Positions 29,487-37,812 are shown, numbered from the stretch's first letter. The stretch is 64,000 nucleotides of DNA from an uncultured Luminiphilus sp. (GCA_943840615.1 CALSVI010000017.1:54451-118450), one strand, 5' to 3'. Notes: a model not told the origin generated them from the sequence alone. Made by a program: numbers and translations.

Positions 29487-30628
29487 TGGACGTTGCAATC
29501 GTGGGCTTGGGGATGCACCCCTTCGGTCGAACACCCAGCATGACGGGCCTTGAGCAAGGCGCGGCCGCCGCCAGAGCAGCGCTCGCCGATGCGGGGGTGG
29601 ACTTCAAAAGGATGGAGTTCGCCTACGGCGGAAGTCAGGATGGCGGAAACGCTGATTCATTAGTCAACCTGCTGGGTCTCACCGGCCTGCAATTTACGAA
29701 TGTCGCTAATGGCTGTGCCACCGGTGGCAGTTCCCTGCATGGTGCGTACTCGGCCATCAAAAGTGGACAGTACGATATCGGACTGGTGGTCGGCTTCGAC
29801 AAACATGAGCGCGGCGCCTTCAACGCCAAACCAGCCGACTGGGGACTGGACGATTGGTATGGCGAAACCGGCCTGATGCTGACTACCCAGTACTTCGGCA
29901 TGAAGATACAACGCTACATGCACGATCACGGCATCTCTCGGGAGACCCTGATTCGCGTCGCGGAAAAAGCCTTCCGCAACGGCTCCCTCACACCCACCGC
30001 TTGGCGTCAGACTGCGCTGTCGTGGGAAGAGATTGAAAACGCCCCGATGGTGAGTGAACCGCTGAATAAGTTCATGTTTTGCTCTCCCGCCGAGGGCGGG
30101 TGTGCGTTAATCATCTGCCGCGCCGATATTGCACATCAATTTCACCCGCGCCCGATTTATTTAAAGACCGCGGTTGTGCGGTCTCGTAACTACGGTAGTT
30201 TTGAGGTGTTTAGTCCCTCTCAGCCGCCAGAAGTCGCCCACTCCCCTACGGTCACTGCGTCGCAGGCGGCATTTGAACTCGCAGGCGTGGGCCCCGAGGA
30301 CATTGATGTGGCTCAGCTTCAGGATACCGAGGTGGGCGCCGAGATCATGCACATGGCGGAGAACGGGTTCTGCGAACATGGCGACCAAGAAAAATGGCTG
30401 GCCGAGGGGGTTACCGAGATCACCGGGCGATTACCGGTCAATACCGACGGCGGGTGCCTCGCCAATGGCGAGCCCGTGGGTGCCTCAGGTTTGCGGCAAG
30501 TTCATGAGATCTGTGTGCAGCTTCGCGGTGAGGGGGGCGCTCGTCAGGTGGCAGGCGATCCCCAAGTAGGTTATACCCATGTGTATGGCGCCCCCGGTAT
30601 CAGTGGCGTCAACATTCTGGCGAGATGA
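29486..30628 (+). CDS. Thiolase-fold lipid-transfer (SCP2-thiolase-like) protein
   Basis: This 380-residue thiolase-superfamily enzyme has the nucleophile-type Cys in VANGCATGGSSL. The C-terminal motif reads NTDGGCLANGEPVGASG, so the catalytic His of the usual GHP is replaced by Glu. Such SCP2-thiolase/Ltp proteins may be thiolases or retro-aldolases acting on CoA esters. ATG at 29486 follows GAGGAG and overlaps the DUF35 stop; an in-frame start 24 bp upstream is less likely. It presumably performs the C-C cleavage step of the pathway. Confidence 0.85.
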   Translation: MDVAIVGLGMHPFGRTPSMTGLEQGAAAARAALADAGVDFKRMEFAYGGSQDGGNADSLVNLLGLTGLQFTNVANGCATGGSSLHGAYSAIKSGQYDIGLVVGFDKHERGAFNAKPADWGLDDWYGETGLMLTTQYFGMKIQRYMHDHGISRETLIRVAEKAFRNGSLTPTAWRQTALSWEEIENAPMVSEPLNKFMFCSPAEGGCALIICRADIAHQFHPRPIYLKTAVVRSRNYGSFEVFSPSQPPEVAHSPTVTASQAAFELAGVGPEDIDVAQLQDTEVGAEIMHMAENGFCEHGDQEKWLAEGVTEITGRLPVNTDGGCLANGEPVGASGLRQVHEICVQLRGEGGARQVAGDPQVGYTHVYGAPGISGVNILAR

Positions 30629-30675
30629 ATCGGCGTTATTGCTTAACGTACCAAAGGATTGTGAAGGGATAGACC

Positions 30676-32055
30676 ATGGCAAATACAGAAAAGAAGCAGC
30701 AAGGAGATGGAGGCCGATTTGTCGGCACCACCTGGCAGGACCTGTTAGACCTCGAGACCGTTGAGGTTCCCGACTATCTCCGGGTGCAGAGCAACCCCGA
30801 TATGGGCGATGAGGACCTTTCAGTCGACCGTTACATCAGCCAGGAGTTCTTCAATAAAGAAAAAGAAGAAATGTGGCCACGGGTTTGGCAGATGACCTGC
30901 CGCGAGGAAGACATCCCGGAGCCTGGTGACCACTACGTATACTGGATCATAGATCGCAGCGTCATCGTCACCCGCACACCCTCTGGCGAGATCAAGGGCT
31001 TCATCAACTCCTGTCGACACCGTGGCCGATGCCTCCGCGACGAGTCAGGCTCTGTCGATAAATTCCGCTGCCCCTTCCATGGCGCCACCTGGGATCTGGA
31101 CGGTCAGTTCAAAGGCATTCCTAACGACTGGGATTTCGAGCACATCGCTGAGCGCGATATGAGCCTTTTCCAAGTCAAAGTCGATACGTGGGGGGGGTTT
31201 GTCTTCATCAATTTTGACCAGAACGCCCAGCCTCTCGAAGATTATATGGATGTCATGCCGGATCACTTCAAGCGCTTCCCTCTAGAAAAATATTTCAAGG
31301 GCGTGCACGTGCAGCGAGTGATGAACTGCAACTGGAAAGTCGGTGCCGAGGCGTTCATGGAGTCTTGGCACACCGTCGAGACACATAAACAGATCCTGAC
31401 CTTCACGGGCGACGCTAACTCACAATATGACACCTTTGGAGACAACGTCAGCCGTTCGGTAACACCGATGGGAGTAGCCAGTCCACACCTCAGTGAGATC
31501 TCAGAAGAAACCATTACCCGAGACATTCTGAAGCTCTCCGGGCGTATGGCCACCGACAGTGATGCCAACGTGGACATGCCCAACGACCAAACCGCTCGTG
31601 AGTATGTAGCAACCATGAACCGCGAGATGTTCGAGGAGGCCGCCGGAGAGCAATTTGACGACCCCACGATGGCCGAATTGCAGGACGCTATCCTGTATAG
31701 CTTGTTCCCAAACCTTCAAGTATGGATTGGTTACGGGGGCAACATCGTTTATCGCTTCTTGCCCAACGGGAACGATCCCGACAGCTGCATTTTTGATGTG
31801 ATGATTCTGCTTCGCTACCCGAAAGACACAGAGCGGCCGCCGGCCGCATCGTGCGAAGTGATCCCCGCAGACCAGCCCTTTGCTTCTCATGAAGCGCTGG
31901 GCTCCCTCGGTGGCGTGTTCGATCAGGACGATGCCAACCTGCCAGCAGTGCAACGAGGAATGAAAAATTCGGCAACGGGCAAGGTGATCTTAGCGAGTTA
32001 TCAGGAGAGCCGTATCCGGCATCTCCATCAGACCATCGACAAATACCTCAGCTGA
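30676..32055 (+). CDS. Rieske non-heme iron oxygenase, alpha subunit (459 aa)
   Basis: This aromatic-ring-hydroxylating dioxygenase-type large subunit has Rieske ligands C113-R-H115 and C132-P-F-H135. The catalytic-domain iron region is in AEAFMESWHTVETH. It is longer than the other Rieske oxygenase in the window and clearly a different subfamily. It is the third gene of the DUF35-thiolase operon (47-bp gap). No beta subunit or reductase follows. It would insert oxygen into a ring or activated carbon of the substrate; the precise target is unknown. Confidence 0.9.
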   Translation: MANTEKKQQGDGGRFVGTTWQDLLDLETVEVPDYLRVQSNPDMGDEDLSVDRYISQEFFNKEKEEMWPRVWQMTCREEDIPEPGDHYVYWIIDRSVIVTRTPSGEIKGFINSCRHRGRCLRDESGSVDKFRCPFHGATWDLDGQFKGIPNDWDFEHIAERDMSLFQVKVDTWGGFVFINFDQNAQPLEDYMDVMPDHFKRFPLEKYFKGVHVQRVMNCNWKVGAEAFMESWHTVETHKQILTFTGDANSQYDTFGDNVSRSVTPMGVASPHLSEISEETITRDILKLSGRMATDSDANVDMPNDQTAREYVATMNREMFEEAAGEQFDDPTMAELQDAILYSLFPNLQVWIGYGGNIVYRFLPNGNDPDSCIFDVMILLRYPKDTERPPAASCEVIPADQPFASHEALGSLGGVFDQDDANLPAVQRGMKNSATGKVILASYQESRIRHLHQTIDKYLS

Positions 32056-32096
32056 ATGCAGCGCTCAGCGCCCCCGTCACGCGGGGGCGGCCTTAC

Positions 32097-32498
32097 TCAC
32101 CCTGCAGTGTAGTGCGCCCATGCGTCGACAATGGGCTTGGGGTCAAAGTAGTAAGGACGGATTTCGCAGACTTTGCCATCGCGAAAGCGAAATAACTCTG
32201 CGAGTTGCGCCGGGGCTAGACTCGGGTCCTCAAAACGAAAAGACACCATGTTGACCACATAGTCATCGCCCGCCGTCATCACCTCTGGCTCAAGATCCGC
32301 CACCTTTAGGGTGCCAAACACGTGTGCATAGAGTTCGCGCAGTGCCGTCTTGCCGCGATACTCACCAGCCATGGGTAATCCCTCTGCCTCAATGATAAAA
32401 AAATCATCCGTCAGCATCGTCTCCGCAGTATCAAAATCTCCCGCGCCAGTGGTGGCATAGAGCTGCTGCACGAACGCCATTTTTTCGTCATCTGTCAT
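32097..32498 (-). CDS. NTF2-like/SnoaL-fold protein (133 aa)
   Basis: This is a second nuclear transport factor 2-like protein (FVQQLYATTGAGDFDTAETM, then YRGKTALRELYAHVFG). I set the start at ATG 32498, which has GGGAG upstream; the longer in-frame extension overlaps the upstream gene region and has no family similarity. It is probably co-transcribed after the acyl-CoA dehydrogenase at 32576. An isomerase, dehydratase or oxygenase-partner role is inferred from the fold only. Confidence 0.78.
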   Translation of the reverse strand: MTDDEKMAFVQQLYATTGAGDFDTAETMLTDDFFIIEAEGLPMAGEYRGKTALRELYAHVFGTLKVADLEPEVMTAGDDYVVNMVSFRFEDPSLAPAQLAELFRFRDGKVCEIRPYYFDPKPIVDAWAHYTAG

Positions 32499-32575
32499 AA
32501 CCCGACTCCCTCTACTGATTATCTGAGTGATGATGACCGACCGAGCGACTTCGTCAATCGCCGGAGCAGTCTGCT

Positions 32576-33802
32576 TTAACGGCTTTCCGCATAAGCCTGA
32601 ATAACACGCTTGCCCAATGCCATCTGGTGCACCTCGTCGGGGCCATCGGCTTGACGGCACCACCGCGCATAGTTGAACTGCTCGGCCATACACCAATCTT
32701 CAGTCAACCCTCCTGCGCCATGCATCTGCATGCACCGGTCAATAAGCGCCTGAATCATAAGCGGCACGCTAATTTTGGTAGCAGAAATAAGCTCGATGGA
32801 CGCTTTCACACCGTGGGTATCAATGTGCCAACAGGTCTTGTGGACCAATAAACGAGCCATTTCCAGTTCGGCGTAGCTCTTCGCAATGTTTTCACGAATA
32901 GATTGGTGCTGACTGAGCTTTTTACCAAACGTCTCCCGCTCCTCAACACGCTGGCAGGCTAGCTCAAGTGATCGCTGACCTGCACCAATCAATCGCATAC
33001 AGTGATGCATGCGCCCAGGCGCCAGTCGACTTTGCGCGATTTCGAACCCTCTCCCCTCGCCGAGCAGCAGATTATCTGCGGGCACGCGCACATCAGTAAA
33101 CGTTACTTCGGCATGCCCGATGGGCGCATCGTCATAACCCAGGGTCGTCAGCGGACGAAGCACTGCAACGCCGGGCGTATCTTTAGGCACCAGGATCTGA
33201 GTTTGCTGTAAATGTCGATTAGGGTTTTCCGCGTCGCTCTTACCCATCACGATGAAAATTTTGCACCGCTCGTAAGGTGCACCGGTGATAAACCATTTGT
33301 GTCCGTTCAGCACCCACTCATCGCCCTCGCGGCGAATGTCCAGCTGGATGTTCGTCGCGTCACTCGACGCCACTTGGGGTTCGGTCATCGCATAGGAGGA
33401 TCGAATCTCTCCCGCCAAGAGAGGCTGGAGCCAAGCGGCTTTTTGCGCCTCCGTACCAAACTTCATCAGCACTTCCATGTTGCCGGTGTCTGGCGCATTG
33501 CAATTAAAGACTTCCGGCGACCAGATCACCCGACCCATTTCTTCAGCAAGCGGCGCGTAATCCAAAAAGCTCATGCCCCCGTGGTCACTGTATTCAGCAT
33601 AATCTGGCGGCACAAAAAGATTCCAGAGCCCTGCGCTGCGCGCTTTCTCCTTCAGCGATTCCACCAAAGGCATGGAGGCAAACCGATTTTCGGCGCTGCC
33701 CAATGCATCGCGGTGCGCTGTTTCATTGGGATAAATGTGCGCCGTCATAAAAGCCTGTAACTCGGCCAGAATACGGACACTCTTCTCGCTCGGGACAATC
33801 AT
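32576..33802 (-). CDS. Acyl-CoA dehydrogenase (ACAD10/11-like)
   Basis: This 408-residue flavoprotein oxidises an acyl-CoA to the 2-enoyl-CoA. FAD/substrate stretches are YAMTEPQVASSDATNI and WFITGAPYERCKIFIVMGK. The C-terminus has MQMHGAGGLTEDW and RQADGPDEVHQMALGK, as in ACAD10/11-type enzymes. It reads leftwards from the operator at 33880, divergent from two other acyl-CoA dehydrogenase genes. The substrate chain is unknown. Confidence 0.9.
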   Translation of the reverse strand: MIVPSEKSVRILAELQAFMTAHIYPNETAHRDALGSAENRFASMPLVESLKEKARSAGLWNLFVPPDYAEYSDHGGMSFLDYAPLAEEMGRVIWSPEVFNCNAPDTGNMEVLMKFGTEAQKAAWLQPLLAGEIRSSYAMTEPQVASSDATNIQLDIRREGDEWVLNGHKWFITGAPYERCKIFIVMGKSDAENPNRHLQQTQILVPKDTPGVAVLRPLTTLGYDDAPIGHAEVTFTDVRVPADNLLLGEGRGFEIAQSRLAPGRMHHCMRLIGAGQRSLELACQRVEERETFGKKLSQHQSIRENIAKSYAELEMARLLVHKTCWHIDTHGVKASIELISATKISVPLMIQALIDRCMQMHGAGGLTEDWCMAEQFNYARWCRQADGPDEVHQMALGKRVIQAYAESR

Positions 33803-34203
33803 GGAATACCTCTGAAAAAAGCTGAACGCTTATTTACCACTGCGCATAAGCCCGACTGCGGCCACGCCTGTCAGCGGATAAACAAGCAAGTTGGTTTGTT
33901 TTAGACAACCCCCATACTATATAGTCATCCACCGCAGACAGAAACCACCGCGAACATGATGAAACTGACTGGGGTATTCAACGCGCGAGGCATGGATCGA
34001 CTACATGATTCAACCGCCAACGTCATCACAGAGCGTCAAAAAGACATTATCATTCTCGACGAACAAAAAATCTCTGCAGGCGACACTAAGGCGGTCTCTC
34101 GACGCCATCTGGCTCAGGCGCATTTAGCTAGCCATGCTGCGCCGGCCACGCTAAGCGCACCGTGTGCACCTGCGCTACAGATTAGATCAAGAGGACCGTT
34201 ATT
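33803..34203. promoter_or_regulatory. Divergent intergenic region between acyl-CoA dehydrogenase operons
   Basis: This region of about 400 bp carries operator copy 5 at 33880-33901. A plausible -10 for the rightward operon (TACTAT at 33915-33920) lies 18 bp after a TTGGTT (33891-33896). Its right half is covered by a small ORF (33956-34207) that may or may not be translated. Confidence 0.5.
33880..33901. promoter_or_regulatory. Candidate TetR operator, copy 5 (acyl-CoA dehydrogenase divergent promoter)
   Basis: Arms AAACAAGC and GTTTGTTT are separated by AAGTTG. Seven of eight arm positions are symmetrical, making this the most palindromic copy. The right arm overlaps the candidate -35 of the plus-strand operon. 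Confidence 0.65.
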
Positions 34204-34207
34204 GTGA
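33956..34207 (+). CDS. Hypothetical small ORF (83 aa), doubtful
   Basis: The ORF begins ATGATG and ends by overlapping the GTG start of the acyl-CoA dehydrogenase (GTGA), which would fit translational coupling. The product has no recognisable domain, membrane segment or signal. It may simply be leader sequence of the operon. Confidence 0.25.
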   Translation: MMKLTGVFNARGMDRLHDSTANVITERQKDIIILDEQKISAGDTKAVSRRHLAQAHLASHAAPATLSAPCAPALQIRSRGPLL

Positions 34208-35403
34208 ATGCTTCCAACCCCATCCCCACTGATTACGGCGTGTTCAGAGAAGCGATCCGCACTTTTCTCAACGATGCGCTGACCCCCGAACTGATCCGCG
34301 CTGGTCAGCGCACAACCAGCGTATTTTCCGATTTTGAGGCGGGAAAAACATGGCAGACTATTCTCCATGCCAAAGGATGGGGAGCGCCTGAATGGCCCAT
34401 GGAATATGGTGGCACGGGCTGGGATATCCAACAGCGGTATATCTTCTTAGAGGAGTGCAAACTCGCGAACGCCCCCAATCCGGTCATGATGGGTATTCAG
34501 ATGCTCGGGCCGATGCTCATGCACTTCGGCACCGAAGCGCAGAAGGGTCGCTTTTTACCTGGCATCATTTCGGGAGACGACGTGTGGTGCCAGGGGTACT
34601 CCGAACCCGGATCAGGATCAGATCTCGCCTCACTCAAAACGACAGCAGAACGCGATGGCGACGAGTACATCGTCAACGGCACCAAAATCTGGACCAGCAT
34701 GGCACACCACTCAAACTGGATTTTTTGCCTCGTTCGCACCGATAAAAACGTTAAGCCTCAAGCGGGCATCAGCTTTCTGCTGATCGATATGGCTACGCCC
34801 GGCATTACGGTGTCGCCCTTCCCCAGTCTCGATGGCGAAGTCGAGCAATGTCAGGTTTTTTTCGAAAACGTGCGTGTGCCCGTCGCCAACCTGTTGGGTG
34901 AAGAGAATCAGGGTTGGACCGTTGCGAAATACTTACTGGAGTTTGAACGCGGTGGACAGCACTTCACGATCGAGCTGAAGAAGCAGCTTGCGAAGTTGCG
35001 GATGATGATGGCGAGCTCGACTCATCGTGCGACGGACGATCCCACTTATGCCTACCGAGTAGCCGAGACAGAAATCGATATCATGGCTCTGGAGCAGACC
35101 GAGCTTCGCATTAAAGGCAGTATTTCAGCAGGTGATAACCCCGGCGCCCTGTCGTCGCTGGTGAAGGTCTCGGGTACCGAACTGGGTCAGCGTTGCGCCG
35201 AGCTGCTGATCGAAGCGGCAGGACAGAGTGCCATGCCATGGCAAAGTGCGGTGCTGTCACCCGATTATACGGGCGACACCGCCGCCCCTACCGAATGCGT
35301 AACCACCATGGCCGAGTACATCAATAGCCGCGCGACGACCATCTACGGTGGCACAGCCGAAATCCAGCGCGGCATTATCGCCAAGCATGTACTGGAGCTT
35401 TGA
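34204..35403 (+). CDS. Acyl-CoA dehydrogenase, first of an adjacent pair (399 aa)
   Basis: This FadE-like flavoprotein has WCQGYSEPGSGSDLASLKT in its substrate/FAD region and WIFCLVRTD after it. Near the C-terminus it has IYGGTAEIQRGI, so the catalytic Glu of the common YEGT position is Gly. The next gene, 3 bp later, is another acyl-CoA dehydrogenase. Such paired genes form mixed tetramers in steroid side-chain degradation (ChsE1/E2 and ChsE4/E5 in Mycobacterium). The start is GTG at 34204. Confidence 0.9.
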   Translation: MNASNPIPTDYGVFREAIRTFLNDALTPELIRAGQRTTSVFSDFEAGKTWQTILHAKGWGAPEWPMEYGGTGWDIQQRYIFLEECKLANAPNPVMMGIQMLGPMLMHFGTEAQKGRFLPGIISGDDVWCQGYSEPGSGSDLASLKTTAERDGDEYIVNGTKIWTSMAHHSNWIFCLVRTDKNVKPQAGISFLLIDMATPGITVSPFPSLDGEVEQCQVFFENVRVPVANLLGEENQGWTVAKYLLEFERGGQHFTIELKKQLAKLRMMMASSTHRATDDPTYAYRVAETEIDIMALEQTELRIKGSISAGDNPGALSSLVKVSGTELGQRCAELLIEAAGQSAMPWQSAVLSPDYTGDTAAPTECVTTMAEYINSRATTIYGGTAEIQRGIIAKHVLEL

Positions 35404-35406
35404 CAG

Positions 35407-36510
35407 ATGGACGCGCAGATGACAGAGGACCAAAGCCTGCTCAAGGATGCGGCTGAGCGCTATCTTCGAGACAGCTACGATTTTAACGGGCGACGCGAGC
35501 GCATTTTGGAAGGCGTCTACAGCGACCCCGGTCAGTGGCAGTCTTTTGCAGACATGGGCTGGCTGGCACTGCCCATACCGGAAGAGTTCGGCGGCCTCGG
35601 CCTCGGGACTCGCGAAATGGCGATACTGGCAGAATTGTGCGGCCGGTTTCTGGTCACTGAACCCTTAATCGATACGCTGACGTCGACGACCGCGATTCTC
35701 AGTAGGGGAGAACAGCGAGAAACCCTGCTGCCACAAGTGGCTGAAGGCACGCTAGTGCCCATTGCCGCCATTGACGAAGCCCACGGTGGGTCACGACTGA
35801 CCCCGACGACCACCCTCACCCAGACAGACAGCGGCTGGCAGCTCACAGGATCCAAGCACTGGATCAGTGCCGGCGCTTCAGCGACACATTTAATTGTCCT
35901 CGCTCAGAGCTCCGAGGGCTTGGCGTGGGCGCTACTTCCCGTTGAGGGAGAGGGCATGGAATACGATCGATTTCCTACGCATGACGGTCGCGGCGGTGCA
36001 AGTTGCCACTTTGATCTCGCCCTTGAGAATGACCAGATTATAGCGATTGGCGACACCGCGGCGGCGGCACTGGAGGCTTATCGCGAGTTGGCCATGATGC
36101 TAAGCAGTGCGGAAACACTTGGCGCCACTCAGGCCGCCCTCGACACGACGGTGGACTACACCAAGCAGCGCGTACAATTTGGGCAGCCGCTAGCCTCGTT
36201 TCAGGCCTTGCAGCACCGCATGTCCAACATGCTAATTCAAACAGAGCTCACTCGCTCGCTAGTCTATGCCGCCTGTCATGCGGCGGATAATGGCCATACC
36301 GAGCACCCCCGGCTAGCGCGCGCAGCCAAGGTTAAAGCGGCAACCGTAGGTAGAACAGTCTCTCAGGAGGCGATCCAGCTGCACGGTGGCATTGCCACAA
36401 CAGATGAATATATTGTGGGGCACTTCTTTAAACGCATCACTGCACTGGAGAGTTGGGTGTGCTCCAGAGGCGAAGCGCTTCAGGAATTCATGGCATTGGC
36501 ATCACGGTAA
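35407..36510 (+). CDS. Acyl-CoA dehydrogenase, second of an adjacent pair (367 aa)
   Basis: This shorter ACAD-fold protein has DMGWLALPIPEEFGGLGLG at the N-terminus, GSKHWISAGASATHLIVLA centrally and AIQLHGGIATTDEY near the end. It resembles the smaller subunit of heteromeric acyl-CoA dehydrogenases. It starts 3 bp after the preceding gene and is probably translationally linked to it. I infer an alpha2beta2 enzyme; which subunit supplies the catalytic base is not resolved by eye. Confidence 0.88.
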   Translation: MDAQMTEDQSLLKDAAERYLRDSYDFNGRRERILEGVYSDPGQWQSFADMGWLALPIPEEFGGLGLGTREMAILAELCGRFLVTEPLIDTLTSTTAILSRGEQRETLLPQVAEGTLVPIAAIDEAHGGSRLTPTTTLTQTDSGWQLTGSKHWISAGASATHLIVLAQSSEGLAWALLPVEGEGMEYDRFPTHDGRGGASCHFDLALENDQIIAIGDTAAAALEAYRELAMMLSSAETLGATQAALDTTVDYTKQRVQFGQPLASFQALQHRMSNMLIQTELTRSLVYAACHAADNGHTEHPRLARAAKVKAATVGRTVSQEAIQLHGGIATTDEYIVGHFFKRITALESWVCSRGEALQEFMALASR

Positions 36511-36601
36511 AGATATCGCAGTGCCGATGCGACAGACTAAAAAAGCCGGAAATAGCGGACACTAAAGCAGACACATCACATCACAGCCAAGGAGAACAAT
36601 A

Positions 36602-37363
36602 ATGGACCTACAACTTAAAGATAAAGTCGCGTTAATCACCGGCTCGACGAAAGGCATCGGCCGGGCAATCGCCGACACATTGGCGGACGAAGGGTGCCAT
36701 GTTGGGGTCTGCGCGCGAAACGAGACGGAGGTTGAAGAGACGGTTGCAGCACTCACCGCCAAAGGGGTGAAGGCCTGTGGCAGTGTGGTGGACGTCACTG
36801 ATGCCGCTTCTCTCGAAGCCTGGGTAACGCAATGTGCCGATACGCTTGGTGGCATCGATATCTTTGTGCCCAATGTCTCAGCTGGCGGTGCCGACAGTTC
36901 CGAGGCGGGATGGCGCGCAAACTTTGAAGCCGACATGCTAGCGACGTGGCGAGGTGTCGAGCTGACCACGCCGCATCTTGCCAAGTCGGGCCAGGGCGCA
37001 ATCGTCGTCATCTCTACGACCGCTGCCTTTGAGGCCTTCGCCGGACCCAGCCCCTACGGCGCAATTAAGGCAGGCCTCCTCAATTACGCCAGTAATCTGT
37101 CGCAGGCGCTGGCTGCATCAGGTATACGGGTCAACGCCGTAAGCCCGGGCCCGGTGTTCTTCGAGGGTGGCGCCTGGGAGCAGATCAAAACCCATATGAC
37201 CGATTTTTATGATGCCACTATCGCCAATATCCCAATGGGACGCATGGGCGACAACTATGAGATTGCCGACACCGTCGCGTTCCTGGCGAGCCCGCGATCA
37301 GCGTTTACGACCGGCGCCAACGTCGTGGTCGATGGCGGCTTTACCAAGCGAGTGCAGTTCTGA
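36602..37363 (+). CDS. Short-chain dehydrogenase/reductase (SDR), 253 aa
   Basis: This classical SDR has TGSTKGIG, FVPNVSAGG in place of the usual NNAG, STTAAF and the catalytic YGAIK. The C-terminus reads TTGANVVVDGG. It follows the acyl-CoA dehydrogenase pair after 91 bp with an AAGGAGA ribosome site and ends with a terminator. It could act as a 3-hydroxyacyl-CoA or ring alcohol dehydrogenase. It is the last gene of the catabolic cluster. Confidence 0.88.
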   Translation: MDLQLKDKVALITGSTKGIGRAIADTLADEGCHVGVCARNETEVEETVAALTAKGVKACGSVVDVTDAASLEAWVTQCADTLGGIDIFVPNVSAGGADSSEAGWRANFEADMLATWRGVELTTPHLAKSGQGAIVVISTTAAFEAFAGPSPYGAIKAGLLNYASNLSQALAASGIRVNAVSPGPVFFEGGAWEQIKTHMTDFYDATIANIPMGRMGDNYEIADTVAFLASPRSAFTTGANVVVDGGFTKRVQF

Positions 37364-37396
37364 CCCTTAGCTAGTTCTCAGGCATCGCCCATGGAG

Positions 37397-37422
37397 ACCC
37401 CGGCTCAGGCCGGGGTTTTTTT
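37397..37422. terminator. Rho-independent terminator closing the catabolic cluster
   Basis: A perfect 8-bp stem (ACCCCGGC at 37397-37404 and GCCGGGGT at 37409-37416) with a TCAG loop is followed by seven T. It lies between convergent SDR and yqcC. Confidence 0.92.
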
Positions 37423-37436
37423 ATGCCCTGCCCTCG

Positions 37437-37772
37437 CTAATCAGCCTCGGTAATCAATCGATCCAGGTCTCGTAAAGTGACCATCAGCGCCTCGGTCATG
37501 AGTGGCTTTTTACCTATCGTCTCCTCTGCCATCGGCGCAATAGCGCAGCGCTCTGGCAGGGTCCCACCCGAATCCAGCACCGCATAAATTGTGGGTAGAA
37601 AAATAAACTGGAGCCATTCCTCAAATTCGAGCGAGTCCAACGAGAAGGGCTGTTCAGACTGTAATGCTTCTGCAGCCGGCGGCACCTCCGACCACAGATC
37701 AAGCTGCCGTAAGCCGGCCTCCAGGTCGATTAGCTGTGCGGCGATTTCGCTGCGTGTCCCTTCCAATCTCAT
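37437..37772 (-). CDS. yqcC: YqcC family protein (DUF446)
   Basis: This 111-residue protein of unknown function matches the YqcC family. A QPF motif is followed by LEFEEWLQFIFLPTIYAVLDSGGTLP, then IAPMAEE, as in the E. coli protein. I chose ATG at 37772; an in-frame start at 37811 would add 13 residues. It lies downstream of dinG on the same strand, separated by a 136-bp gap with a structured element. Confidence 0.8.
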   Translation of the reverse strand: MRLEGTRSEIAAQLIDLEAGLRQLDLWSEVPPAAEALQSEQPFSLDSLEFEEWLQFIFLPTIYAVLDSGGTLPERCAIAPMAEETIGKKPLMTEALMVTLRDLDRLITEAD

Positions 37773-37812
37773 GTTCCGAAAACGTCCCCCCTGGAGTCTG
37801 CTTCGATTCAAC

